Source of the DNA: Ignavibacteria bacterium
GTDB taxonomy: Bacteria; Bacteroidota; Ignavibacteria; Tepidaquicellales; Tepidaquicellaceae
NCBI GenBank assembly: GCA_015657505.1
Contig: JADLKE010000001.1
Coordinates: 169,570-226,429, forward strand
DNA length: 56,860 nucleotides
Direction: 5' to 3'
The notes below the pieces were generated by a model. That model saw only the letters and a list, made by a program, of their open reading frames with translations. It was not told the DNA's origin and did not search any database. Each line of letters starts with the position of its first letter. Position 1 is the stretch's first letter. The translations under genes were made by a program, and so were the position numbers. Of this stretch, positions 37,174-46,119 are shown in pieces.

Positions 37174-38706
37174 TTAATAATATCTTTTTCCTCTTTCCAG
37201 CAATTCCTCATTATTAAACTTCGGATTTTTGCAGATAAAAACGGTCAGATTTCTTTCGTGCGGAGTGCAATACACATTATCGAATATTTCGCCTGATTTT
37301 TCAACATACCCAAAGGATTCTTTCAGGCCATTATATGAGCCTGTATCTGACAATTGAAGAAGGATATTGCCATTCAATCTTTTTTTACTCCAGAGATAAT
37401 AATTATTATGACCGCTCACGACGTTAACGAATCCGTATTTCTTCCCGTAAAGTTCCAATGCTCCCGCAACGCCGTAATTAGACGCGGCAATCAAGGTATT
37501 TTTTCTTTCTTCATCGGAAAGCGACTGATACACTTTCCCTACCATATCAACTTTCTCTTCCCATCCGATTCTGTCGGCGATGGTTTGCGCAATGAGCGGG
37601 CGGTTACCCTTTTCGATTTCGGTATTCAGACCTACAAAGGAAGTGAGTTTAGCAGTATTCCCGTAATTCAGATAAGGAAGGAACATAGGCACGGCAATAA
37701 ACGCATACGAAAAGACGAGGAAACCCGCTGCCGTGAACATCCACCGTGATTTATGTGTTTTAATAAAGTTTTCAATCAAGACCGCTCCTGCGGGTATGAC
37801 GCATAAATAAGAAAATGCAGTTCTATCGAACCTGCTGTTTCTTGTCAGCAGGAAGAAAATTATCGTAAAGAGAAAAATCATTCCGAAAAAACGGAACTTC
37901 CGATTTTTAAATATCAAGGAACCTGCGGCAATTATAAAAAGAGGAGCGAGAAACGGATTATAAGTCAGCAATTGCATTTTTAAGAATTCCGTATAAGGTA
38001 CCTGTATGTTTTTCCTAGTTATGTTTGTAACATAAAATTCAAGAGAGGGATATCCGTTAAAAACCTGCCAGATTACGTTAGGCAGGAAAATAATAAAAGC
38101 AATAAGGGCGCCATACAGAAAATATTTTGATGCCAATAATTTCCTGTGTTCCGTGAGAAGCAAGGAAAGAACGATAAATACGATGCAGAGCGCCGCGGTA
38201 TGCTTATTCATCAACAGCAGGCCGAAGAGTATTCCAAGTTGAATCCAATATTTCTTCTCGTTTTCGAAAATCATTTTCGCCAAATACCAGAAAACGAAAG
38301 AGCAAAGAAGCGGTTCAAATACGTTCATAGAATAAAATCCTCCAAAGACAGGGAAAACCGGAGAGGCAATAACGCAAAGGGACGCGATTAATTGAGAGAT
38401 TTTTCCCCCGCCGAATTTTTCAGCAAGCAAGCCTGCCATAAAGACAGTTCCTGCTGAAGCAAGAGAAGCAAGGAACCTGATTGAATAGACAGAGTCACCG
38501 AAAATAAAAGTAAATACGGTTAAAATAAGCGGCGCCAGTGGAGGGTGGTCGACATATCCTGCGGCAGGATTGTTCGCGCAGGCAATGTAATAAAACTCAT
38601 CGATAAAATATCCGTAGCCTTTCGTAAAAGAAGACGAGAATAAAACAGTGAAATAAGCGAGTGAAACAATAATTAAGTGCTTATAATCAGAAAGTTTATA
38701 TTTCAT
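37174..38706 (-). CDS. GT39/ArnT-type membrane glycosyltransferase
   Basis: A 510-residue polytopic membrane protein with about ten or more predicted helices. The first extracytoplasmic loop contains FIDEFYYIACANNPAAGYVDHPPL, with the acidic residue and DHPPL motif typical of dolichyl/undecaprenyl-phosphate-dependent mannosyl- or aminoarabinose transferases (PMT_2 family). A soluble C-terminal domain of about 150 residues follows the last helix. Likely role: transfer of a sugar from a lipid carrier to an envelope acceptor. No lipid A or glycan cluster surrounds it, so the acceptor cannot be inferred. Confidence 0.92.
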   Translation of the reverse strand: MKYKLSDYKHLIIVSLAYFTVLFSSSFTKGYGYFIDEFYYIACANNPAAGYVDHPPLAPLILTVFTFIFGDSVYSIRFLASLASAGTVFMAGLLAEKFGGGKISQLIASLCVIASPVFPVFGGFYSMNVFEPLLCSFVFWYLAKMIFENEKKYWIQLGILFGLLLMNKHTAALCIVFIVLSLLLTEHRKLLASKYFLYGALIAFIIFLPNVIWQVFNGYPSLEFYVTNITRKNIQVPYTEFLKMQLLTYNPFLAPLFIIAAGSLIFKNRKFRFFGMIFLFTIIFFLLTRNSRFDRTAFSYLCVIPAGAVLIENFIKTHKSRWMFTAAGFLVFSYAFIAVPMFLPYLNYGNTAKLTSFVGLNTEIEKGNRPLIAQTIADRIGWEEKVDMVGKVYQSLSDEERKNTLIAASNYGVAGALELYGKKYGFVNVVSGHNNYYLWSKKRLNGNILLQLSDTGSYNGLKESFGYVEKSGEIFDNVYCTPHERNLTVFICKNPKFNNEELLERGKRYY

Positions 38707-38961
38707 AAGGGAAATTTCTTTAGTTCTATACGTAAGAACACGACATTACGTTTCGTAACACGGAAATCTACGATAAATCGAATTAAAAAATAAACAAAAA
38801 GGATACAAGAAACAATAAAAGCGGCGCAAAAAGAGCATTTATTACAGATTTCGAAGTGTTTTATAATATTATAAACGCGTGAATATCACAGTTTAGTTAA
38901 GAATTTTTTCGCAAATTTTATTGTTCTAATATTTAACTTTTCAAAACTAAGGGAATAATCT

Positions 38962-39522
38962 ATGAAAAAAATCTTATTACTTTTATGTCTGACAGGAATA
39001 TTCGCATCAGGCATTTTCGCGCAAGACGACGACATGAAAAAGTGGATGGACTACATGACGCCTGCAAAAGAGCATCAAGGTCTGGCAAAACTGAACGGTG
39101 ACTGGACTTACACTTCGAAGATGTGGACGGACCCGTCGACCGAGCCTCAGACATCATCAGGTACGGCAAAATTCGAGATGCTGCTCGGGAACCGATACAG
39201 CCAGATGAAAGTTTTCGGGAAGATGATGGGAATGGATTTTGAGGGCATCGGCGTTACGGGATACGACAATGCAGCGAAGAAATACTACAGCACGTGGGTG
39301 GATAATTTCGGAACGGGTATAATGTTGATGGAAGGTGTATATGACGAGGCATCGAAGAAGTTTGTTTACACCGGCAAATTCAACGATCCGATGACGGGCG
39401 GAGTATCGACGATGAAGGAAACTATAAAAATAATCGACGATAACACATTTGACATGGAAATGTTCAGCGTCGTTGAAGGGAAGGACGTGAAGAACATGGA
39501 AATGCACTGCACGCGCAAATAG
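38962..39522 (+). CDS. DUF1579 family exported protein
   Basis: A 186-residue protein with a signal peptide (about 1-20, ending IFAQ). The mature part matches the DUF1579 pattern: EHQGLAKLNGDWTYTSKMW, then GTAKFEMLLGNRYSQMKV and GYDNAAKKYYSTWVDNFGTG. The family folds as a lipocalin-like barrel of unknown function. An AGGGA sequence lies in front of the ATG. A SnoaL-like gene follows after 32 bases on the same strand and the pair is closed by a terminator. Confidence 0.88.
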   Translation: MKKILLLLCLTGIFASGIFAQDDDMKKWMDYMTPAKEHQGLAKLNGDWTYTSKMWTDPSTEPQTSSGTAKFEMLLGNRYSQMKVFGKMMGMDFEGIGVTGYDNAAKKYYSTWVDNFGTGIMLMEGVYDEASKKFVYTGKFNDPMTGGVSTMKETIKIIDDNTFDMEMFSVVEGKDVKNMEMHCTRK

Positions 39523-39554
39523 AGGATTGGATAAACAAACGAGAAAGGATAACA

Positions 39555-39914
39555 TTGGAAACAAGAAAATGGCTTGAAGCCATAAGCAAGACGATTGATA
39601 CAAAAGACGCGGCCGGTTTTTCCGAGTTTCTGACTGAAGACTGCACTTTCAGATTCGGCAATCAGCCCGAAGTAAAGGGAAGGCAGGCGACGAAAGAATA
39701 CGTCGCAGCTTTTTTCGAGATGATAGGCGGGAGCGAGCATAAGATCGAGGATATATTCGAAAAGGAGAATTCATACGTATGGCAGGGTGAAGTGCTGTAC
39801 ACGAGAAAAGACGGCAAGAAAGTAGGTGTGAAGTTCGTTAATATTTTTCACAGGGAGGGCAAACTAATAAAAGATTACCTTATATACATAGACAACGCTC
39901 CGTTATTCGCGTAA
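39555..39914 (+). CDS. SnoaL/NTF2-like protein (TTG start)
   Basis: A 119-residue cone-shaped NTF2-like protein. It has the N-terminal helix pattern WLEAISKTIDTKDAAGFSEFLTEDCTFRFGN, followed by GRQATKEYVAAFF, and a curved sheet ending FVNIFHREGKLIKDYLIYID. The family includes cyclases, dehydratases and many uncharacterised proteins. The start codon is TTG with a good AGAAAGGA ribosome-binding site before it; no in-frame ATG is available until deep inside the domain. Second gene after DUF1579. Confidence 0.88.
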   Translation: METRKWLEAISKTIDTKDAAGFSEFLTEDCTFRFGNQPEVKGRQATKEYVAAFFEMIGGSEHKIEDIFEKENSYVWQGEVLYTRKDGKKVGVKFVNIFHREGKLIKDYLIYIDNAPLFA

Positions 39915-39924
39915 CAATTTAAAG

Positions 39925-39951
39925 CGCCGGCAGGAACAAAGCCGGCGTTTT
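39925..39951 (+). terminator. Terminator between SnoaL-like and VOC genes
   Basis: A 7-bp stem CGCCGGC/GCCGGCG with a 9-base loop, followed by TTTTATTT. Flanking A residues on the left may allow use from both sides; the convergent VOC gene ends at 39950. Confidence 0.82.
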
Positions 39952-40279
39952 ATTTACCAATTATTTGAATAAACTCGACCGGATAACCATTCTCTTCGAT
40001 GAACGCGACGATGCAGCCTTCGGAGGGAGAGTTCGGTTCAATAATCACGTTTCGACCTTTAACGGCTTCAAAGACGTCATCAACTTCGAAAGCGACGTGC
40101 GGTTTAGTCTTAACAATTTCAGGCAGAGTGCAGTCGTCTTCATACCTCATAAGTTCGATGCCGAATTCGCTTGTTTCGAATCCGACGTGATACGTTTTAT
40201 AATCTTTCAGGTACACTTCATCAGACTGAGGTTCTTTAACCGGTATACCCAAGTGATGATATTTAAGATTAGTTTTCAT
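39950..40279 (-). CDS. VOC-superfamily (glyoxalase/dioxygenase fold) protein
   Basis: About 109 residues from the ATG chosen here. The order of strands is that of a one-module VOC protein: KYHHLGIPV at the start (metal-ligand type histidine), YHVGFETSEFGIELMRY, HVAFEVDDVFEAVKG and PVEFIQII at the end with a terminal glutamate ligand. Substrate unknown. The ATG at 40279 overlaps the stop of the upstream gene by 11 bases and begins the domain cleanly. An alternative ATG at 40309 would lie wholly within the upstream gene and add ten residues with no domain role. Confidence 0.82.
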   Translation of the reverse strand: MKTNLKYHHLGIPVKEPQSDEVYLKDYKTYHVGFETSEFGIELMRYEDDCTLPEIVKTKPHVAFEVDDVFEAVKGRNVIIEPNSPSEGCIVAFIEENGYPVEFIQIIGK

Positions 40280-40970
40280 TTCCGTAGAAAGTATATGAGT
40301 AAGCCGCATTCATTAAAACGCCCCCTGATAATTCGGAGGACTGCGAATCAATCAGTCCGTTATTTCCGTAGGTATAAACCGAAGTCACAGACAATTTGTC
40401 ATAATAATCCGGACCAAGTTCGGAGAAAGAGATTTTTGATATTCTGTTATCATCATAGAAGAACCTGCACTCCATAGACTGGAGTCTTTGGACAGAGAGA
40501 GACAATCTTTTCACTCTGCCTTCGCCGTCGCAGAAGTAAGTAATATTCTGTCCTTCGCCGCCCTGCCGTTTGTATAAGAAGAAAGCGTCGTAATCCGCTT
40601 TAGGCGAGCCGTAAGTAAAAATTACCCTTGCTTCCAAGTCACCGAACTTTTCTATATGAATTACGATATCCGAGACTCTTCTGTCATCATAATAATTATA
40701 AGTTATAACGCCTAGACCTTCTATAACAGTTTTTTGTTTAAGCCCGTCTTTTCCGACGTCAATTATAATCTTCAGCGAATCATACGAAATGCTGACAGTC
40801 TTTACTCCCGCGTCTCTGAATGCATCCTCTGCGAAATTATAATTATACGGCGACATAAACAGCATATCGAGAATCGCAATCTCACCGATTGCATTTTCCT
40901 GAGCGCGGCAATCAGCGCAAGCGAGCGCGACGAGAATCGGGACTAACAATAATATTTTTTTGACAGACAT
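40269..40970 (-). CDS. Exported protein of unknown function
   Basis: About 233 residues from the ATG that gives a signal peptide (SVKKILLLVPILVALACADCRAQ). The mature part has repeated short motifs of the type ITYFCDGEGRVKRLS and VYTYGNNGLIDSQS, similar to the YD/RHS-like short strand repeats found in exported Bacteroidota proteins. No catalytic motif is visible. An upstream ATG at 40997 would add nine residues before the hydrophobic core. The gene overlaps the VOC gene by 11 bases and is probably cotranscribed with it. Confidence 0.75.
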   Translation of the reverse strand: MSVKKILLLVPILVALACADCRAQENAIGEIAILDMLFMSPYNYNFAEDAFRDAGVKTVSISYDSLKIIIDVGKDGLKQKTVIEGLGVITYNYYDDRRVSDIVIHIEKFGDLEARVIFTYGSPKADYDAFFLYKRQGGEGQNITYFCDGEGRVKRLSLSVQRLQSMECRFFYDDNRISKISFSELGPDYYDKLSVTSVYTYGNNGLIDSQSSELSGGVLMNAAYSYTFYGNEN

Positions 40971-41137
40971 AATCGAATTATTAAAAAACTTAAACATAAA
41001 AAGTAACTTTTAAAAGAATAATATTATCAAAAACGGAGACTGAAAAAAGGCGAATCGGGATTTAACGGGCATTGAAGAATCGCGGGCAGAACTTTTAAAA
41101 AAGCATGAGCGTTAAATTTTATAAGGAATAAAAGCCA

Positions 41138-41196
41138 CTCATTCCCGGAGTACTCTGTAGATTCCTGCAAAGATAAATTCTTACTTCGGGAATGAG
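41138..41196. other. Imperfect inverted repeat, 13-bp arms
   Basis: CTCATTCCCGGAG at 41138-41150 is matched by CTTCGGGAATGAG at 41184-41196 (12 of 13 pair) across a 33-base loop. It lies in the ~250-base stretch between two reverse-strand genes. There is no U run, so it is not a simple terminator. Confidence 0.45.
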
Positions 41197-41280
41197 ACCA
41201 TAAAACATCCGCAAAAAGATAAACAGAATCACTTATTTTATTACGAAATAAGTACAAATTCCACATTGAAACATGCGGCA

Positions 41281-41589
41281 TTACACAACGAGAAAGACGA
41301 CTATCGAGATAATAATCATCAGCGGTAAGAATAAAAGCGTCAATAAGCCGAATACGCGTCCTGATTCGAACCTCGACGACCCATTTTTGTCAATATACGT
41401 AAAGACTTTTCCTTTTCTGTAGTAACCGGCGCCCGTTATATAATCGCAAACATCCAAGGAAAGTGAGCCTTTCCTATAAACGCTCAGACTTTCAAGAATT
41501 CGTATAGAGAGAGCGGGCAAAAGCGAAATAAGAACAGTCGGGATGATTATACCAAGAAACGCGCCGAACAAGACATAGATACCTAACAT
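41281..41589 (-). CDS. Small membrane protein, two helices, unknown
   Basis: A 102-residue protein with one hydrophobic helix at the N terminus (about 3-27) and one at the C terminus (about 79-102), connected by a short soluble loop (GYYRKGKVFTYIDKNGSSRFES). I recognise no family. Codon choice is like that of its neighbours. The stop overlaps a downstream ATG (TAATG), but the 84-codon frame that follows does not look like a real protein. Confidence 0.6.
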   Translation of the reverse strand: MLGIYVLFGAFLGIIIPTVLISLLPALSIRILESLSVYRKGSLSLDVCDYITGAGYYRKGKVFTYIDKNGSSRFESGRVFGLLTLLFLPLMIIISIVVFLVV

Positions 41590-41646
41590 TTTGTTTTATT
41601 GTTTTAATTAAGTAATCACTTTTATGCCAGATAATTTTATAATACA

Positions 41647-42438
41647 TCACCAGTCGCCGCTAGCGCCGCCGCCGCCGAAATCGCCGCCGCCGCCCGAGAA
41701 ACCGCTGTCAGATGAGGAGGACGAAGATGAGTATGAATCCGAAGACGAATACGAGGACGAAGAATAAGACGACGACGAATATCCGCTACCCGAGACGTAG
41801 CCGCCGCTTCCCGACTTCCTGCCGAAAATAATCCCCAGAAATATACTTATGAATATGACTCCCATAGGAATAGCAACGGCGAGCCAGGTATAATCGGCGG
41901 ATTTATTTTTATTGTACTCATTGTTATCTCGGGCTGAATATTCGCCTTTCACGGCGGAGATAATCGCATTCACGCCTTTTTCGATACCCGCATAATAATC
42001 ACCCGTTTTGAACGAAGGCGAGATTTCGTTTTTAATAATTAATTTTGAGAGAGCGTCAGTCAGAGCGCCTTCGAGCCCGTAACCGACCTCAATTCTCAGT
42101 TTACGGTCATTCTTAGCGATAAGAAGCAGCACACCGTTGTTGCTGCCTTTTCTTCCGATTTTATTTTTTACCGCGATGTTAAGCGCGACCTCCTCAATCG
42201 GTTCGCCATTAAGAGACGGAATCATATAAACCACTATCTGCGTCGAGGTCGAGTCAAAAAAACTTCTAAGTTTTTTCCTTAGAGAGCCCAACTGAGCGGC
42301 AGTCAGAGTTTCCGTATTATCCGTAACGTATTCGGTTAACGCGGAGGGGCTGTCGATAAGAGATTTGCCGTTTTCCTGCGGACAGGATGAAGATATTGCA
42401 AACAGCAAAAATACTGTGATGAATATAATTCTTTTCAT
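41647..42438 (-). CDS. TPM-domain protein with signal peptide and C-terminal Gly-rich tail
   Basis: A 263-residue protein of the TPM (TLP18.3/Psb32/MOLO-1) family. The signal peptide covers about 1-20. The TPM domain (about 35-170) has YVTDNTETLTAAQL, STQIVVYMIPSLNG and RIEVGYGLEGALTDA motifs. One transmembrane helix follows (about 185-208, WLAVAIPMGVIFISIFLG). The tail is almost entirely serine and tyrosine and then GFSGGGGDFGGGGASGDW. This build matches the YgcG-type proteins. The family is linked to membrane protein quality control and photosystem repair in plants; its bacterial role is uncertain. Confidence 0.9.
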   Translation of the reverse strand: MKRIIFITVFLLFAISSSCPQENGKSLIDSPSALTEYVTDNTETLTAAQLGSLRKKLRSFFDSTSTQIVVYMIPSLNGEPIEEVALNIAVKNKIGRKGSNNGVLLLIAKNDRKLRIEVGYGLEGALTDALSKLIIKNEISPSFKTGDYYAGIEKGVNAIISAVKGEYSARDNNEYNKNKSADYTWLAVAIPMGVIFISIFLGIIFGRKSGSGGYVSGSGYSSSSYSSSSYSSSDSYSSSSSSSDSGFSGGGGDFGGGGASGDW

Positions 42439-42602
42439 TTCACGCTTTAAGAATTAACCGTTTAAAGCAAACGGCGTTGTAAAATAATCAGAATATTAAA
42501 CACGGGAAACAGAAAACAACATATTCATCTTACGAAATGCAAGGGAATATTTGCGTTGATAATCGGATTATTACTTAATAAATTAGGAACAATTCCCCTA
42601 TT

Positions 42603-43259
42603 ATGAAAACAAATATCACAGCACTAACAGCAATTATAATAATCGCACTTTCGTATTCATCAACCACTTCCGCGCAAACATCAAATTTTGCAATTAAGAG
42701 AAGTCACAATTTCGGCGTTTCGGCAGGATTAATCAATAAGACTTCAGTATTTGTTTCCGGCACGGACGTCGAGACCAGGATAGGATTTTCGGGAGGGGTA
42801 TATTACGGTTACGGACTGAACGATGAATTCGAGATGAATTTTTACGCCGGTTATCTGCAGGGCGAGGTCATCACTGACAATTCTTTACATGTCATTGAAC
42901 CGACATTCAGGCAGACGTCAGCATTTGTAATGCCTCTTCTCGCCGGAATAAAATATTATCCGATAAAACTCGCGTTTAACGAGAATGTAAGGCCATACGC
43001 TTCAGTCAGCGCGGGCATCGTGACGGGATTTTCCACAAGAACGTCATTAAACTTTTATTACCAGAACGTGACGGAGCATAAATCGCAGTCCGTTGCCGCG
43101 TTCAGGTTAGGAGCGGGAATAGAGACGGCGCCTGCGCGCAATTTCAGAATCGGTTTATTCGCGGGATACATTCTAACGGGCGAGTTCGACGAGCCGCTAG
43201 GCACGCTAACAAGGTACAACGGAGCGGAGTTCAACGTAACCGCGGGGTTTTCACTTTAA
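42603..43259 (+). CDS. Outer-membrane beta-barrel protein
   Basis: A 218-residue protein with a signal peptide (about 1-24) and alternating amphipathic strands with aromatic girdle residues (GGVYYGYGLNDEFEMNFYAGYL, LAGIKYYPIKLAF, RIGLFAGYILTG). It ends in a phenylalanine-containing strand (VTAGFSL) suited for BAM-mediated insertion. An eight-stranded OmpA/OmpW-like barrel is the likeliest fold. No substrate or partner can be inferred, and it stands alone between reverse-strand genes. Confidence 0.82.
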   Translation: MKTNITALTAIIIIALSYSSTTSAQTSNFAIKRSHNFGVSAGLINKTSVFVSGTDVETRIGFSGGVYYGYGLNDEFEMNFYAGYLQGEVITDNSLHVIEPTFRQTSAFVMPLLAGIKYYPIKLAFNENVRPYASVSAGIVTGFSTRTSLNFYYQNVTEHKSQSVAAFRLGAGIETAPARNFRIGLFAGYILTGEFDEPLGTLTRYNGAEFNVTAGFSL

Positions 43260-43316
43260 GAAATGGATCAGCAAATGTTCAAGTTCGAGATATAACTCAT
43301 TAAACGGGACTAATTA

Positions 43317-43646
43317 CTAATCATATCCTTCTATGCCTGCTACTGCATCGCAGGAATCTATCATTTTCTTAAATTCCTCTCTGGTTCTTCCCACGGTATA
43401 AGCGTATTTATTATATTTCGACATAATTTTTCCCAGCATGCAATCACAGTACACTTTAATTTTTTCCTTCGGGATGTCCGGGTGAGAACCGTCGCTACAG
43501 TCTTTCAGGAACGTTTTCTTTTCTGATTCGGTCCAGCCGGAAGAGGAACCGTTATTAAGCGAGACAGATTTATCGCTTTTAGCGCAGGCTATCATAAGAA
43601 TAACCACAACAAGCGCGGAGATGAAAAACCGGAAATAAATTTTCAT
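43317..43646 (-). CDS. Small cysteine-containing lipoprotein
   Basis: A 109-residue lipoprotein with lipobox LMIAC (cysteine near residue 21). The mature part has the pattern WTESEKKTFLKDCSDG...IKVYCDCMLGKIMSKYNKY...IDSC, i.e. four cysteines in a short helical domain. Similar small helical lipoproteins with a YCxCxLxKI motif are common in Bacteroidota and have no known function. It follows the STAS-like gene by 30 bases on the same strand. Confidence 0.75.
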   Translation of the reverse strand: MKIYFRFFISALVVVILMIACAKSDKSVSLNNGSSSGWTESEKKTFLKDCSDGSHPDIPKEKIKVYCDCMLGKIMSKYNKYAYTVGRTREEFKKMIDSCDAVAGIEGYD

Positions 43647-43676
43647 AATGCCGCATATAAAAAGTTTAACAATGTT

Positions 43677-44051
43677 CTATTGAGCCGCAAGCCAGTCAAT
43701 AGCATCCTTGCGGGAATAAAAAGCGCGGACAGTGAATCCTTTATTGCCAAGGGCAAGTTCCCAGAATTCGATTTTATCCTGCTGCAACTGCTCTTCGGGC
43801 ATAATCAAGGCTTCGCGGATGTTCTTATCGAGTCCCATTTCGTTAAGAACATTAATCTTTTCGTAAAGGTCAAAAAGAGAATGTCCGCCCTGAAGCCCGC
43901 TGCAATCGGCTAATATTTTAAGCACTTTTCTTGACGCGCATTCTTCCAGCGTGGCTTTAATAGCGTCGTCCAGTTCAGATTTTTTCATCGTACCGAAAAA
44001 TGCGGTTTCAACTATGTTGTGTTCGCTGATAAAAGATACTTTCCACCCCAT
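43677..44051 (-). CDS. STAS/SpoIIAA-like domain protein
   Basis: A 124-residue soluble protein whose strand-helix order fits a STAS/SpoIIAA-like fold: HNIVETAFFGTMKKSELDDAIKATLEECASRKVLKILADCSGLQGG, then two helices and a last strand GFTVRAFYSRKDAIDWL. The position usually holding the regulatory serine is occupied by D89-x-S in ADCSGL. Such domains act as binding or anti-anti-sigma modules; here only the fold is inferred. It precedes the small lipoprotein gene. Confidence 0.7.
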   Translation of the reverse strand: MGWKVSFISEHNIVETAFFGTMKKSELDDAIKATLEECASRKVLKILADCSGLQGGHSLFDLYEKINVLNEMGLDKNIREALIMPEEQLQQDKIEFWELALGNKGFTVRAFYSRKDAIDWLAAQ

Positions 44052-44272
44052 ACAATTACAAGATTAAGTATTTTTTAGAATAAGATAATTCCTGTTTCCG
44101 AATCCGGATATTCGGTAAAAAATCCGGGAATATTTACAACAGTTATAAAATAAGTGAAGCGGAATAATATATCCATGACAACTTTTATCAATCAGGCGCC
44201 GCGGTTTCAGCCGTAACATTTAATGAGAAGACAATATTTGTCAGGTAAGGAACAAGAAGTTACGTAATTCCC

Positions 44273-45502
44273 CTACTTCAGAAGCATCATTTTTTTAACG
44301 CTCGAATAGCCGCCTGATATCAATCTATAGAAATATATTCCGGCCGAGAGATTACCTGCATCAAATGTAACGGAATGATATCCGTTTTTCAGTATGCCAT
44401 TAACGGGCTCCGCGACTTCCCTTCCGAGCGCGTCAAATATTTTCAACGAAACAAATCCCTGTTCGGGGACAGAGAAAGAGATTACGGTCGAGGGATTAAA
44501 AGGATTCGGAAAATTCTGATTAAGTTCAAAACTGTTTGCGCCGCCCACGGGATTTTTTATACCAGTAAGACCGCCGGCGTTCAGCGTTTTAAACGCCTTG
44601 CCGTACTGTCCGACAATCCACCCGTTGACGCCGGAGGTGAACCTGACCTTCGTCAATCTTCCGGAATGAACGACTCCGCTTTCGGCGAGCCAGTCAGAGC
44701 CGCCGTTTGTCGTGTAATAACAAGATACTGAATTTTGCCTGTCGCCCGCAGTCCATCCCGTTTGAGAATTGATGAATCTGATAGAATACAGGCCGGGACC
44801 GCTTTCAGTCTCGTGCTGCACTTCCCAGTTCGCGCCTCCGTTCGTCGTTCGGGCGATATAATGTCTGTATCCTGAGACCCATCCAGTATTCTGATTCACG
44901 AAAAAAACGTCATATAAAATACGAAAACCGGTTGTTGATAATTGAAGCGTCCAGTTAACTCCGCCGTTCGTGGTCTTATGCAATTCGGAATTTCCGCCGC
45001 CGAGATATTTTGTCGACCAGCCCGTCAGGCTGTTAAGGAAATATATATTACCGTCCGCGGGAGCGGATGAAGTCGTCCACGACGCACCCGAGTTTGTAGT
45101 TACCGAGAACTTGTTATAACCCGAAGCAAATCCGTTCATTGAGTCAAGGAACTGAATGTTCATAACCGGATATCCTATAAAAAACTTATGGTACCATGTA
45201 AAGCCTCCGTCAATAGTTTTATAGACTGTATCGTTTGATGAAGCAAGGAAACCTGTCAGATTATTAATAAACTCGACGGAGTTCAGGTTATGCTGAGTGC
45301 CTTCGAAAGAGAGGTCAATCCAGGTGACGCCGCCGTCGGTTGTTTTTTGCAATCTGTTGCCGTAACCGCAAACATAGCCTGTCTGGCTTGAGAGGAAACT
45401 TGCTCCAAAGATGTCAGAGCCTTCAGTAACATTAATGGGCTGCCACTGCGCACCCGCGGTTTTGAACGCCGCAAGCAAAAGGACGAGTAAAAGGATTCTC
45501 AT
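44273..45502 (-). CDS. T9SS-exported YCF48-like beta-propeller protein
   Basis: A 409-residue secreted protein. A signal peptide (about 1-18, ending AGAQ) is followed by at least six YCF48/BNR-type blades with the repeated pattern FLNSxTGWxxGYxxxIxRTTNGGxNW. The C-terminal sorting domain has NFPNPFNPST and ends KKMMLLK. The propeller can bind ligands or hydrolyse glycans in other proteins, but no catalytic set is visible. Paralogous to the products at 17336 and 47218; the sorting domains are also closely alike. Confidence 0.92.
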   Translation of the reverse strand: MRILLLVLLLAAFKTAGAQWQPINVTEGSDIFGASFLSSQTGYVCGYGNRLQKTTDGGVTWIDLSFEGTQHNLNSVEFINNLTGFLASSNDTVYKTIDGGFTWYHKFFIGYPVMNIQFLDSMNGFASGYNKFSVTTNSGASWTTSSAPADGNIYFLNSLTGWSTKYLGGGNSELHKTTNGGVNWTLQLSTTGFRILYDVFFVNQNTGWVSGYRHYIARTTNGGANWEVQHETESGPGLYSIRFINSQTGWTAGDRQNSVSCYYTTNGGSDWLAESGVVHSGRLTKVRFTSGVNGWIVGQYGKAFKTLNAGGLTGIKNPVGGANSFELNQNFPNPFNPSTVISFSVPEQGFVSLKIFDALGREVAEPVNGILKNGYHSVTFDAGNLSAGIYFYRLISGGYSSVKKMMLLK

Positions 45503-45633
45503 TGTTGTTTTTCATTTTACTCTATTAAACCCCTATCGGCGTTAAATAGTTCTATCCTTAACAGAAACTATTTCAGGAAGTATCTATGGATTTCCATTAA
45601 GCAATCATTATTCCGTATTTACACGAGCGAGGT

Positions 45634-46089
45634 TTATCTATCATCATTCCTTAAGGCATCGAGATATTTCTTCAGACCGGAAAACATTACAGTCATAGTT
45701 CTCGAGTGAATCGCCGAAAAGTCAATAAAGTTAGAAAGCAGTTCGGGGATGAAACCGTGAGGTACGAGGTCGAGATTGTAATGCAGGCGGCAGGAATCTT
45801 CGCCCGTTTTATCAATCAGCCACACCGCGGAGCCCCGCAAGACGCCGCCGTAATAATTTACCATCACTTCCTTATCCGCAACGAACGAAACTATTTCGCA
45901 TTTGAATCTTCCGCCTGACGAACGAATTTCAACTTTGGAGCCCGAAATATTTTCGTTACTGCAAATCACTTTTATTTTAACGTCTTCGGGCCACCAGAAT
46001 TCATAAGCGTCGACATCCGAGACAGCGGCGAAAACTTTTTTTACGTCGTATTCAAGTTCGCAGTAATCCCTGCACACAATTTCCCGCAT
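45634..46089 (-). CDS. SRPBCC (START/polyketide-cyclase-like) protein
   Basis: A 151-residue soluble protein of the Bet v1/SRPBCC fold: EYDVKKVFAAVSDVDAYEFWWPEDVKIKV near the start, then GSKVEIRSSGGRFKCEIVSF, LHYNLDLVPHG and a long C-terminal helix (SRTMTVMFSGLKKYLDAL). It probably binds a hydrophobic ligand. Substrate unknown. It starts 30 bases after the SIMPL-domain gene stop on the same strand. Confidence 0.85.
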   Translation of the reverse strand: MREIVCRDYCELEYDVKKVFAAVSDVDAYEFWWPEDVKIKVICSNENISGSKVEIRSSGGRFKCEIVSFVADKEVMVNYYGGVLRGSAVWLIDKTGEDSCRLHYNLDLVPHGFIPELLSNFIDFSAIHSRTMTVMFSGLKKYLDALRNDDR

Positions 46090-46119
46090 ACAATTTTCTT
46101 ACATAAAAGGAACGAGCAT

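Noticed and set aside
41027..41281. 84-residue reverse frame starting in TAATG overlap with the 41281 gene
   Set aside because: The overlap looks coupled, but the product is Ser/Leu/Phe-rich with no fold-like pattern. The segment also contains an inverted repeat better explained as non-coding DNA.
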